47,995 nt of DNA from an uncultured Lachnospiraceae bacterium (lineage in GTDB: Bacteria; Bacillota; Clostridia; Lachnospirales; Lachnospiraceae): the NCBI GenBank assembly GCA_910585605.1, contig CAJUFL010000026.1:1-47995 (forward strand), read 5' to 3'. A program made the translations under genes and the position numbers. Below the pieces are notes generated by a model. It was not told the DNA's origin and did not search any database. It saw only the letters and a list, made by a program, of their open reading frames with translations. Below, piece by piece: positions 1 to 7,275 of the stretch (its first letter is position 1; each line of letters opens with the position of its first letter).

Positions 1-40
1 CATACCATGTTCCACGCTGTTCATCTTTATATGCCGCCAT
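1..40 (-). CDS. Tyrosine-recombinase integrase, N-terminal start only (runs off the left edge)
   Basis: The minus strand has an AAGGAGG ribosome site (about 46-52) and an ATG at 38-40 that opens a frame beginning MAAYKDEQRGTWY. This opening is typical of the arm-binding N-terminus of Tn916/phage-type integrases of Firmicutes elements. Only 13 codons lie in the window, so the call rests on that short stretch plus the excisionase-like gene just upstream in the same direction. The catalytic Arg/His/Tyr residues are outside the window and cannot be checked. Confidence 0.6.
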   Translation of the reverse strand, partial: MAAYKDEQRGTWY

Positions 41-73
41 AGTTCGCCCTCCTTATTTTCTGCGAGCGACGAG

Positions 74-139
74 CCAAGCGAATGTGCTTGCACATTCATT
101 TGGCGACCGCCGCAAGAGTGTGAGAACTCGTTCTCACAC
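74..139. repeat. Two adjacent palindromes between xis and int
   Basis: Two dyads sit back to back. The first is GAATGTGC-TT-GCACATTC (80-97), flanked by CCAA (74-77) and TTGG (100-103). The second is a perfect 10-bp inverted repeat GTGTGAGAAC/GTTCTCACAC around a 2-nt centre (118-139). The second dyad and part of the first lie inside the last codons of the excisionase-like gene and upstream of the integrase ribosome site. They could form RNA hairpins that tune integrase translation or transcription, or be an inserted palindromic repeat. The sequence does not decide. Confidence 0.6.
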
Positions 140-323
140 CCGCCTGCGCCATGCCGTAGAATTTTTCTTCATAATATTTTCTGCTGACACGTCCGGCGAT
201 TGTGATAAAACCTTTTTCTTCCAGTTCCTCATTCATCTGTCGTACTAATTTGTAAGCAAATGGTTTGGAAACACCCAACTCCTGCGCTACCTCCCCGGCA
301 GTTACAAATAGTTCATTCTTCAT
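96..323 (-). CDS. Excisionase-like HTH protein (Xis), odd C-terminus
   Basis: A 75-residue protein with one helix-turn-helix (about residues 8-35, containing AGEVAQELGVSKPFAYKLVR) followed by a short basic wing. This is the build of the small DNA-bending/excisionase proteins encoded just before integrases in Firmicutes conjugative elements; in that role it would bind near the element ends and steer Int toward excision. The ATG at 321-323 follows AAGGAGG at about 331-337. The gene lies 55 bp upstream of the integrase start. The last ~17 residues (from about GMAQAG) are encoded by palindromic DNA and do not look like conserved protein, so the natural C-terminus may have been replaced. A plain regulatory role is the alternative. 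Confidence 0.68.
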   Translation of the reverse strand: MKNELFVTAGEVAQELGVSKPFAYKLVRQMNEELEEKGFITIAGRVSRKYYEEKFYGMAQAGVRTSSHTLAAVAK

Positions 324-341
324 TCAATATCCTCCTTTTGT

Positions 342-450
342 TTAGCGTTTTTGTTAAGTTCTGTATTTGAATTATACTTAACATTTCTGTTATTGTCAAT
401 AGCTTATTTGTTAAACTTATCTTTTTTATTAAATTTAGCATTTCTGATAA
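342..450. promoter_or_regulatory. Array of four 16-bp operator-like dyads
   Basis: Four similar dyads of form TTARCR-N4-TGWTAA lie at 342-357, 378-393, 399-414 and 435-450. The clearest is TTAACA-TTTC-TGTTAT (378-393); 399-414 is the most degenerate. Start-to-start spacings are 36, 21 and 36 bp, so the array is symmetric about position 396. The 378-393 copy fills the spacer of the xis promoter and 435-450 sits just upstream of the -35 of the rightward promoter. This layout suits a cooperative repressor of both directions. The nearby XRE protein (1144-1725) or the xis product are candidate binders; this is inference. Confidence 0.7.
371..399 (-). promoter_or_regulatory. Consensus promoter for xis-int
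   Basis: On the minus strand a perfect -35 TTGACA (394-399) and a perfect -10 TATAAT (371-376) are separated by exactly 17 bp. Start of transcription would fall near 363-365, giving a leader of about 40 nt before the excisionase-like gene. One operator-like dyad (378-393) occupies the spacer, so bound protein would block RNA polymerase. Confidence 0.85.
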
Positions 451-457
451 GTTTTTG

Positions 458-486
458 TTGCTGTATTATTTGAAATGTGCTAAAAT
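458..486 (+). promoter_or_regulatory. Candidate promoter for the rightward element genes
   Basis: A -35-like TTGCTG (458-463) and a -10-like TAAAAT (481-486) are 17 bp apart, with an operator-like dyad (435-450) directly upstream. It would drive the acetyltransferase and possibly the XRE regulator and membrane protein after it. Match to consensus is only moderate. Confidence 0.5.
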
Positions 487-525
487 ATAGTGAATAGAAC
501 AAGCGAGCTTTTGAAAGGAACTTAC

Positions 526-1104
526 ATGAACATAAATATCAGACAAGCTAACGAAAATGATAGGTGTGATATCGCTTTGTGTATCGCAGAGGGATTTAAA
601 AAAGACTTTGATGTATTATGCAAAAATACGCATACCGTAGCCACCGCAATCAGTACAGGCTTACGGATTTCAAAATTCTATGTGGCAGAATCCGAAAATG
701 AAGTAGTTGGTGTCATGGCTATATCTGATTGCAATGGCAGAGCCGCAGCAACAGACATAGCTTCTTATAAAGAAAATTTTGGATTTTTCAAAGGAAACAT
801 TGCAAATTTAGTGTTAAAAGAAGAATTTGAATCACCATTAGACTATCCGCCAACCACAGGCTATATTGAATTTGTCGCTGTCCGAAATACGTACCAAAGA
901 AAAGGAATTGCTACATCTATGTTGAAAGAAAGTATGATACAGAATTCCTATGAAGCTTATGTACTTGACGTTACAGATGTCAACACTGCCGCTATCCGTT
1001 GTTATTCTGCATTAGGATTCAAGGAATTTAAAAGAGTAAAAGAAAAGCACAGTAAACAGAAAGGATTTTCGGCAAAAATATACATGAGATATCAGAAGAA
1101 ATGA
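526..1104 (+). CDS. GNAT-family N-acetyltransferase
   Basis: 192 residues from the ATG at 526, chosen over an upstream in-frame GTG at 490 because GAAAGGAA lies just before it at normal spacing. The acetyl-CoA-binding motif is clear: after a beta strand EFVAVRNTY comes QRKGIATSML, matching the Q/R-x-x-G-x-G/A loop, with a following aromatic/Leu-rich segment (CYSALGFKEF) typical of the GNAT C-terminal strand. Substrate cannot be told from sequence; antibiotic, peptide and small-amine acetyltransferases share this fold. It lies between the integration genes and the XRE regulator and is AT-rich like them, so it reads as cargo of the mobile element rather than a core gene. Confidence 0.8.
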   Translation: MNINIRQANENDRCDIALCIAEGFKKDFDVLCKNTHTVATAISTGLRISKFYVAESENEVVGVMAISDCNGRAAATDIASYKENFGFFKGNIANLVLKEEFESPLDYPPTTGYIEFVAVRNTYQRKGIATSMLKESMIQNSYEAYVLDVTDVNTAAIRCYSALGFKEFKRVKEKHSKQKGFSAKIYMRYQKK

Positions 1105-1143
1105 TTTCCTTAAATATATGATTTCAGAAAGGACATAATTAAT

Positions 1144-1725
1144 ATGGTATTAGGAGAACGGATAAAGAGAATACGCACGTTCCGGGGCTTGACACAGCGT
1201 GAACTAGGCTTGAAATTGGGATATGAGGAACGCAATGCTGATGTTCGTATCGCACAGTATGAATCCGGCTATCGTGTTCCCAAAAACAACACTTTAATGG
1301 AAATGGCAAAGATACTGAATGTCAATTATATCCATTTTATCGGTGTTACCCCCGGTTGCGCCGAGGATATTATGCTCACATTCCTTTGGCTTGATGAAGA
1401 TGACCGCAGCACGATCCATTTATTTCAGCTTGTCCGCAATCCCGGCAAATGCAACGCTTCTGATGATAAGTCGGTGCGTTACTATGACAATGATGATTGG
1501 CCTGCTCATGCCCCGGTGGGTATGTGGCTAGAGTATGGATTAGTCAATGATTTCATGCGGGAATGGTGTCTGCGGAAAGAACAGTTGAAAAATGGGGCGA
1601 TTTCCGAAGACGAGTATTTTGAATGGAAAATCAACTGGCCTGCTACAAGCAGTAGCGTTGATGAAAAAGGGAATGATAAGAAAAATAATAGTTATCAATG
1701 GAGAAAATCGCATGGAAATTCTTGA
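1144..1725 (+). CDS. XRE-family transcriptional regulator of the element
   Basis: 193 residues. Residues about 5-65 form an XRE helix-turn-helix (RIKRIRTFRGLTQRELG, then the recognition part with AQYESGYRVPK). The remaining two-thirds holds an acidic stretch and a C-terminal block containing LVNDFMREWCLRK and DEYFEWKINWP. To my recollection this block recurs in regulators next to integrases in Firmicutes integrative elements, but I cannot verify that here. GAAAGGAC precedes the ATG. Being 40 bp behind the acetyltransferase, it is probably co-transcribed, and it is the best candidate to bind the four-dyad array. Its stop overlaps the next gene by 14 bp, so the two may be translationally coupled. 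Confidence 0.8.
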   Translation: MVLGERIKRIRTFRGLTQRELGLKLGYEERNADVRIAQYESGYRVPKNNTLMEMAKILNVNYIHFIGVTPGCAEDIMLTFLWLDEDDRSTIHLFQLVRNPGKCNASDDKSVRYYDNDDWPAHAPVGMWLEYGLVNDFMREWCLRKEQLKNGAISEDEYFEWKINWPATSSSVDEKGNDKKNNSYQWRKSHGNS

Positions 1726-2449
1726 AATTATAGGAAAAACAGCACGTTTCGTTGCATCACATCTTAAATCAGAATATATTGCACTTTTTTCTGTACTAGT
1801 TACTATTATTATTTATATTCTGAATAGGCAGTCTGAATTAAAATTCAAAAAATATGAAAGCAAACGAACTGAATATGCAAAACTTATTACATTTCTAAGT
1901 ATTGCATATACGAGTCCTCAAAAATTGCAACCCAATAAAGAAGGAAAACTAAGTCAAGAAATACAAAAGGAATTCTATGATGTTGGTGCTTCCTTGATGT
2001 TATATGCTTCAAAAAAACTTTATAAAGAATATCTATTTTTCAGAGACTTTTCTAGCAGTGAACATATTAAACTAAGTAAATATTATAACCAAGAAATGGT
2101 AATTTATATCATTGCCAATATTATGAAACAAATACGAAAAGAGGTGGGCTTGTCAATTTTCAATCAAATTACCGCAAATGAATCTCTCGGATTTTTTGTA
2201 AATAATTTTGCAACAAATCCAGTGCAAAAGAACAAAACCCATCTAATGAATTATAAACTAAATATGCTAAAAATAGAATTGTTTTGTATGAACCGTACTC
2301 ATGGCGTTTTTATAAATTGGTTCTTCTATAAATTCATTAAGCCTATTGGCGGAATTATATGCTGTATAATCAAATACTTTATTTTACTTCCGCCAATACA
2401 TATACTCGAAAAGATACGCAAAAAGGTAGACAATACCATCCAAAAATAA
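1712..2449 (+). CDS. Membrane-anchored protein of unknown function
   Basis: I do not recognise this family. The start at 1712 is preferred because GGAGA lies 7 nt upstream; a longer frame from 1592 would lie almost wholly inside the regulator. The 245-residue product has an N-terminal membrane helix (about residues 20-38, ALFSVLVTIIIYILN), a soluble, Lys/Tyr-rich middle of about 150 residues, and a second hydrophobic segment near residue 210 (PIGGIICCIIKYFILLPP) before a basic tail. It has no enzyme motif I can name. The AT-rich composition and the place at the end of the element suggest cargo. Small two-helix proteins in such positions are sometimes immunity or defence factors, but nothing here shows that. 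Confidence 0.6.
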   Translation: MEILEIIGKTARFVASHLKSEYIALFSVLVTIIIYILNRQSELKFKKYESKRTEYAKLITFLSIAYTSPQKLQPNKEGKLSQEIQKEFYDVGASLMLYASKKLYKEYLFFRDFSSSEHIKLSKYYNQEMVIYIIANIMKQIRKEVGLSIFNQITANESLGFFVNNFATNPVQKNKTHLMNYKLNMLKIELFCMNRTHGVFINWFFYKFIKPIGGIICCIIKYFILLPPIHILEKIRKKVDNTIQK

Positions 2450-2463
2450 AAATATCAATTTAT

Positions 2464-2482
2464 AGGTATCAAAAAGGTATCA
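2464..2482. repeat. Direct repeats resembling integrase arm sites, near the element end
   Basis: AGGTATCA occurs twice, at 2464-2471 and 2475-2482, 11 bp apart in direct orientation. They lie in the 45 bp between the last element gene and the guaA terminator. Short direct repeats at about helical spacing near an element end are typical of arm-type binding sites for tyrosine recombinases. The att core itself is not identifiable without the other end of the element. Confidence 0.4.
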
Positions 2483-2494
2483 CGCCCCACATCA

Positions 2495-2534
2495 AAAGCC
2501 GGAAAGTCCTCTGTTTATGAGGCTTCCCGACTTT
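2495..2534 (-). terminator. Rho-independent terminator of guaA
   Basis: Reading the minus strand after the guaA stop, a stem begins AAAGTCGGGAAGCCTC, with loop ATAAACA, and returns GAGGACTTTCCGGCTTT. It contains only two G-T pairs and one bulged A, and is followed by T. The stem ends 7 bp from the guaA stop, so the gene keeps its own terminator and the mobile element begins beyond it. Confidence 0.8.
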
Positions 2535-2541
2535 CTGTTTA

Positions 2542-4083
2542 CTATTCGAACTCAATCGTAGCCGGCGGCTTCCCTGTACAATCATACAGTACCCGGTTAA
2601 CCCCCTTAACCTCATTCACAATCCTTGAAGTCACAATGCCCAGCACCTCCCAGGGAATCTGCGCTGCCTCTGCAGTCATAAAGTCACTGGTACAAACCGC
2701 CCGAAGTACCACTGCATAGTCATAAGTTCTCTCATCCCCCATGACGCCGACACTCCGCATATTGGTAAGTGCTGCAAAATACTGTCCCAAGCCTTTATCC
2801 ACACCGGCTTTGGCGATTTCCTCCCGGTAAATGGCATCTGCCTCCTGAACGATTCTGACTTTCTCAGCAGTCACTTCACCGATAATACGGATTCCAAGTC
2901 CCGGTCCAGGGAACGGCTGGCGGCTCACCAGATATTCCGGAATACCCAATTCACGCCCTGCATTTCTTACCTCATCTTTAAAAAGCAGACGAAGCGGCTC
3001 TACAATCTCCTTAAAATCAACATAGTCGGGAAGCCCTCCCACATTATGATGGCTCTTAATAACTGCGGACTTGCCAAGTCCTGATTCGATTACATCCGGA
3101 TAAATAGTTCCCTGCACCAGAAAATCAACTGCACCAATCTTTTTAGCTTCTTCCTCAAATACACGGATAAATTCCTCACCGATAATCTTACGTTTTGCCT
3201 CCGGCTCTGTCACACCTGCAAGCTTTCCGTAAAAACGTTCCTGTGCATTTACTCTCACAAAATTCAAATCATACGGACCTTCCGGACCAAACACAGCCTC
3301 TACCTCATCACCTTCATCTTTACGAAGCAGACCATGGTCCACAAAAACGCAAGTAAGCTGTCTTCCAACTGCCTTAGCCAGCAACACTGCCGCAACAGAG
3401 GAATCCACGCCACCAGATAATGCACAAAGCACTTTTCCGTCACCAATCTTCTCCCGTAATGCCCGAATAGTATCCTCTACAAAGGATGACATTTTCCAGT
3501 CTCCACTGCATCCACAAATCTTATATACAAAATTAGATAACATTTTCATGCCTTCTACAGTATGCATAACCTCCGGATGAAACTGCGTTGCGTATAACTT
3601 CTTCTCAGGACATTCCATGGCTGCAACCGGACAAACAGGTGTAGTCGCTACGACCTGAAAGCCTTCAGGCGTCTTTGCAATATAATCAGTATGGCTCATC
3701 CAGCAGACAGTTGTCTTACTGACGCCATCAAACAAAACAGAAGACTGGTCAATCATCACCTCTGTTTTCCCATATTCAGAAACCGGTGCAGTTGTCACCT
3801 CACCTTTTAACAGATAACTTATTACCTGAGAGCCATAACAGATACCCAGAATCGGAATGCCTATTTCCAGCAATGCCTTTTCACATCTTGGAGATTCCTC
3901 CTTATATACACTATTGGGTCCACCAGTAAAAATGATTCCTTTCGGATTCAGCTCCTTAATCTTTTCAATCCCCATTGTATACGGATGAACCTCACAATAA
4001 ACATTACACTCACGAACACGGCGTGCAATCAACTGATTATACTGACCGCCAAAATCTAATACAATAACTAATTCTTTTTCCAC
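2542..4083 (-). CDS. guaA: GMP synthase (glutamine-hydrolysing)
   Basis: Converts XMP to GMP using glutamine and ATP, the last step of de novo GMP synthesis, in the cytosol. 513 residues, the usual length. The N-terminal class I amidotransferase domain (about 5-190) shows the nucleophile loop GICYGSQ and the catalytic FHPEV. The ATP-pyrophosphatase domain carries the P-loop LSGGVDSSVAA. The C-terminal dimerisation domain ends in KPPATIEFE, as in the family. The start is GTG at 4081-4083 with AAGGAGG seven bases upstream. It stands alone with its own terminator; the mobile element lies directly downstream. The 3' side of guaA is a known integration hot spot for genomic islands. Confidence 0.97.
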   Translation of the reverse strand: MEKELVIVLDFGGQYNQLIARRVRECNVYCEVHPYTMGIEKIKELNPKGIIFTGGPNSVYKEESPRCEKALLEIGIPILGICYGSQVISYLLKGEVTTAPVSEYGKTEVMIDQSSVLFDGVSKTTVCWMSHTDYIAKTPEGFQVVATTPVCPVAAMECPEKKLYATQFHPEVMHTVEGMKMLSNFVYKICGCSGDWKMSSFVEDTIRALREKIGDGKVLCALSGGVDSSVAAVLLAKAVGRQLTCVFVDHGLLRKDEGDEVEAVFGPEGPYDLNFVRVNAQERFYGKLAGVTEPEAKRKIIGEEFIRVFEEEAKKIGAVDFLVQGTIYPDVIESGLGKSAVIKSHHNVGGLPDYVDFKEIVEPLRLLFKDEVRNAGRELGIPEYLVSRQPFPGPGLGIRIIGEVTAEKVRIVQEADAIYREEIAKAGVDKGLGQYFAALTNMRSVGVMGDERTYDYAVVLRAVCTSDFMTAEAAQIPWEVLGIVTSRIVNEVKGVNRVLYDCTGKPPATIEFE

Positions 4084-4129
4084 GGTGTACCTCCTTATCT
4101 TGTCACAATCGCAATTATCATTCTATCTC

Positions 4130-4159
4130 ATTATACGATAAGATTTTACCCTATTTTAA
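4130..4159 (-). promoter_or_regulatory. Candidate guaA promoter
   Basis: Minus-strand -10 TATAAT (4130-4135) with an 18-bp spacer to a weak -35 TTAAAA (4154-4159), about 47 bp upstream of the GTG start. No purine-riboswitch fold is evident in the short leader. Between 4160 and 4384 I see AT-rich DNA and no supported gene. Confidence 0.5.
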
Positions 4160-4384
4160 CAAAAACCACAACCTAAATGCGACAGAATTTTTTATTCCCT
4201 GCAAACTACTGGTCATTGTTTACATAATGTCAAAAAGAACACGCAAACAAGAAATTATCTGGATTATACATCACATATAACTTCACCTGACCAGCCGCCA
4301 AAATGCAATACAAAAACAGATCTGCCACATAAAACATCTTTTCTTTTGCTACATAAAAAGAATTTTGACAGACAAAGCCAAATA

Positions 4385-4506
4385 GAGCTGCTGCATTAAA
4401 GGAATTTTTTCTTTTGCTCCATAGATTTAACAAAGATAGGCAACACGTTATAGCGTTTTTTTGTTAAAGCTATGAAAAAAAACCAAAATCCTTAATGCAA
4501 CAGCTC
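4385..4506. repeat. 122-bp long imperfect palindrome (MITE-like or long hairpin)
   Basis: The outer arms are GAGCTGCTGCATTAAAGGA (from 4385) and, inverted, the complement of GAGCTGTTGCATTAAGGA (ending 4506). An inner pair, CATAG-n-TTTAAC (4420-4431) and GTTAAA-n-CTATG (4463-4474), continues the pairing. The whole piece could fold into one long hairpin with a run of T inside. It lies about 100 bp past the stop of the S41 protease gene on the minus strand, so it may act as that operon's terminator. Its arm sequence resembles the terminator stem at 23282-23328. Between it and the protease gene (4507-4603) I see nothing else. Confidence 0.6.
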
Positions 4507-4603
4507 CAACCTGTTTCGCAGGAAACCACCAGATATCCGTACACGCACGGTCGCCTGGCTTATTACCTCCCTAAAGAATACATCTGACAAAAATCTTGTT
4601 ATA

Positions 4604-5938
4604 TCATTCTTCTGTAGTAAGACCTTCTTCACTGCTCTGAGTTGTATCTTCAGACGCTTCACCACTGGTATCTGCATCTCCCTTTTCCGTGGTGACTGAT
4701 GATCCGGATTTCATCCCAAGCTTTTCGAGAATATTATCGATAGCTGCCTGTAACTGATTATCCTTTTCTCCATCGGAATCTTTATAAGCATCTACATCCA
4801 ATTCCACTTCCACATCCGGTTTGATACCAATTTCGTGAATATCATTTCCCTTCGGAGTAAAATACTTTGCAATCGTCAGCTTGATAGCCGAACCATCATC
4901 TAACGGAAACATTCTCTGTACAATACCCTTACCATACGTGTTTGTTCCCACTAATGTACCGATTCCGTAGTCTTTGATCGCTCCGGCAAAGATTTCAGAC
5001 GCAGAAGCACTATAACCATTCACCAGAACCACTAACGGCTTTGTAAACTGTTCCTCGTCAGTGGAGTTAAACTCCTCAATCACATTGCCGTCTTTATCTT
5101 CCGTATATACAATTTTCCCGGCAGGAAGCATAAAATCCAGCATTTCCGTTGCAATATCCAAAAGACCGCCGCCATTATTCCTAAGGTCTACAATCAGCCC
5201 CTTCATTCCCTGGCTTTCCAAATCCTTTATAGCTGTAATATACTGCTGTGCTGTAACCTCATAAAAACTGGATACCTCAATATAACCGATATTATTTGAC
5301 AACATCTTATATTCTACAGTTGGATTCTCGACCTTTCTTCTCGGCATCGTAAATTCATGATCTTCTCCGTCAGAACTCCGATATACCGTAATCGTCACAT
5401 CTGTATTCTCTTTACCGCGTATCTTGTCTACAACCGTATCAATATCCTGTCCGCTGATATCTTCACCATTAACGGAAATAATGACATCTTCATCTTCAAT
5501 GCCGGCTTCCTTTGCAGGTCCATCAAATACTTTAACGACAGTAATGATTTTGGTATCTGTTGCCTGAGACACCTGTACGCCTACCCCAACATACTCTCCC
5601 TCTGTATCTTCCATAAAGCTTGCATACTCTTCTTTTGTATAGTACACAGAATAAGGATCGTCTAATCCTTCCATATACCCTTTTATGATTCCGTCCTGTT
5701 TTGTCTGTTCATCTTCTTCAAAATAAAAGTTTTTATCCAGTATCCCCTGAATTTTCTCCAGCTTTTCATTGGTATCCCTGCCTACAACTGAACTGCTGCC
5801 CAGCATTTTTACCGGACCATTTTCAACGCTTTCCGTTTCATCCTTAGCCATTCTCACATTGCTGCATCCAATGGTACCAACTGCCGTCACTGCCATTATC
5901 ATACAAACCGCAGTTTTCTTTATCCAATTTTTCTTCAT
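4604..5938 (-). CDS. ctpA: S41 carboxy-terminal processing protease (lipoprotein)
   Basis: A 444-residue cell-surface protease of the CtpA/CtpB type. The ATG at 5936-5938 follows GAAGGA and opens a signal peptide with lipobox TIGC near residue 25, so it is probably membrane-anchored outside. A short N-terminal helical part is followed by a PDZ domain (about 105-185; YVGVGVQVS and GIEDEDVIISVNG) and the S41 core. The catalytic Ser is in GYSASASEIF and the Lys in TYGKGIVQ. The C-terminus ends in a Ser/Thr/Glu-rich tail. It is the last gene of an ftsE-ftsX-M23-ctpA run, separated by 67 bp from the M23 gene, which suggests it processes or trims cell-wall hydrolases or their regulators during division. 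An upstream in-frame start at 6004 has no ribosome site. Confidence 0.92.
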   Translation of the reverse strand: MKKNWIKKTAVCMIMAVTAVGTIGCSNVRMAKDETESVENGPVKMLGSSSVVGRDTNEKLEKIQGILDKNFYFEEDEQTKQDGIIKGYMEGLDDPYSVYYTKEEYASFMEDTEGEYVGVGVQVSQATDTKIITVVKVFDGPAKEAGIEDEDVIISVNGEDISGQDIDTVVDKIRGKENTDVTITVYRSSDGEDHEFTMPRRKVENPTVEYKMLSNNIGYIEVSSFYEVTAQQYITAIKDLESQGMKGLIVDLRNNGGGLLDIATEMLDFMLPAGKIVYTEDKDGNVIEEFNSTDEEQFTKPLVVLVNGYSASASEIFAGAIKDYGIGTLVGTNTYGKGIVQRMFPLDDGSAIKLTIAKYFTPKGNDIHEIGIKPDVEVELDVDAYKDSDGEKDNQLQAAIDNILEKLGMKSGSSVTTEKGDADTSGEASEDTTQSSEEGLTTEE

Positions 5939-6005
5939 GAATATCCTTCTTTCATTCTTCGTTATATCAAATCCTTTTTGTGTCCAAAGACAACAAACGG
6001 TCATA

Positions 6006-7259
6006 TTATTGTAAATATGCCAGCGGATCTACATATGTTCCGTCCACACGCACACCGAAATGACAATGAGGACCTGTAGAAACTCCTGTAGAACCTGCAT
6101 AGGCAATTGTCTGCCCTGCCACAACCGTCTCTCCAACCGATACAGCCAAAGATGAATTGTGCATATATACAGTTACCACTCCACCGCCATGATCGATACA
6201 GACATAATTTCCCTCTGCATAGTTATAAGTCGCCACAATCACGGTTCCCGAAGAAGCCGCAACGACACAGGCACCTGTATCACAGGCGATATCAATCCCT
6301 TTATGATTAGAACTTGCACCTGCAACAGGAGCATCCCTTCCCCCAAAATAAGATGTAATCTGATTATATCCCGGCACCGGCCACGTAAATATTCCTCCAG
6401 TATAAGTACTTGTAGCACTACTGCTGGCACTTTGTTCCGCTGCTGCAATTATAGCTTCTGCCTCAGCCTGTGCTCTGGTATATTTTGCAACCTCTTCCTC
6501 CTGTCCTGCTATCGACGTCTTATATTGGGCAATCTGGGCATTTTTCTCATCCACTAATTCCTCCATGGTTGCTTTCTGCTCATTTACCTCTTTTTGCAAT
6601 GCCTCATTACTTGCCAGATCCTTATCCAATTTCATCTTGAGATTGGCAACCTGTTCTTTGGCTGTTTTCAATTCTTTTAATATATTATAGTCGTATAAAG
6701 ATACCTGTGCTACATATTCGGTCTTATTCATCATATCCGTCATAGATGTAGCTGTGAGTAACACATCCAGATATCTTTTATTTCCAGATTCATATACCAT
6801 CTGAATCCTCTGCTTCATAGCCTCATACTGATCCTCCTGTGCAGTCTGGGCAAGTTTCAAATTATCCTGTGTCAATTGAATAGACTCTTCCAATTCTTTT
6901 TGGTTTTGCTCCAGATGACTGATTTCAATCTGAATCTCATTCAGGGACTTATCTAACTGTACTACATAATCTTCAAGACTGTTTTTCGCCTCCCTTAAGC
7001 TGTCAAGGATTTTTTGTGCCTCTTTTCTGTTTTTAGCAGCCTCTGCGGCATCCTTTCTTGCCTTATCTACAGAAGCGTCCGTAGTTCCGCTATCTGTCCC
7101 CTGTGTTTCCGTCGTCTTTTCAGTAGTCGCTTCCGTAGTAGTATCAGCACTACTGTTACCCGTTGCATAACTGACTGACCCACAAGGAGAAATACAGCTG
7201 AATGCCAACGCCGATACCAGAATTCCACTAAAAATAATTTTCCGTTTCTTATTAAACAT
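6006..7259 (-). CDS. Secreted coiled-coil M23 peptidoglycan hydrolase (EnvC/PcsB-like partner of FtsEX)
   Basis: 417 residues from the ATG at 7257-7259, preceded by GGAGGA. A signal peptide (about 1-33, ending near SVSYATG) is followed by a Thr-rich linker, a long coiled coil of about 210 residues (rich in Glu, Lys, Gln; LEQNQKELEESIQLTQDN) and a C-terminal LytM/M23 domain. The zinc ligands look intact: HKGIDIACD, a central YMHNSS and HCHFGV. It should therefore be an active endopeptidase, unlike E. coli EnvC, whose LytM domain is degenerate. It directly follows ftsX (16 bp), and FtsEX in other bacteria drives exactly this type of protein across the membrane to split septal wall. The coiled coil would be the FtsX-contacting part. 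Confidence 0.9.
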   Translation of the reverse strand: MFNKKRKIIFSGILVSALAFSCISPCGSVSYATGNSSADTTTEATTEKTTETQGTDSGTTDASVDKARKDAAEAAKNRKEAQKILDSLREAKNSLEDYVVQLDKSLNEIQIEISHLEQNQKELEESIQLTQDNLKLAQTAQEDQYEAMKQRIQMVYESGNKRYLDVLLTATSMTDMMNKTEYVAQVSLYDYNILKELKTAKEQVANLKMKLDKDLASNEALQKEVNEQKATMEELVDEKNAQIAQYKTSIAGQEEEVAKYTRAQAEAEAIIAAAEQSASSSATSTYTGGIFTWPVPGYNQITSYFGGRDAPVAGASSNHKGIDIACDTGACVVAASSGTVIVATYNYAEGNYVCIDHGGGVVTVYMHNSSLAVSVGETVVAGQTIAYAGSTGVSTGPHCHFGVRVDGTYVDPLAYLQ

Positions 7260-7275
7260 AATACATTCCTCCAAA

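Noticed and set aside
4084..4200. Possible purine riboswitch in the guaA leader
   Set aside because: The leader after the candidate promoter is under 50 nt, too short, and the conserved purine-riboswitch loops are absent.
4230..4433. 67-codon minus-strand frame in the gap upstream of guaA
   Set aside because: It runs through the long palindrome, has no ribosome site and shows no family features.
6107..6557. Plus-strand open frames inside the M23 hydrolase gene
   Set aside because: They lie antisense to a well-supported gene, are rich in His/Ser/Arg as expected from reverse reading, and have no ribosome site.
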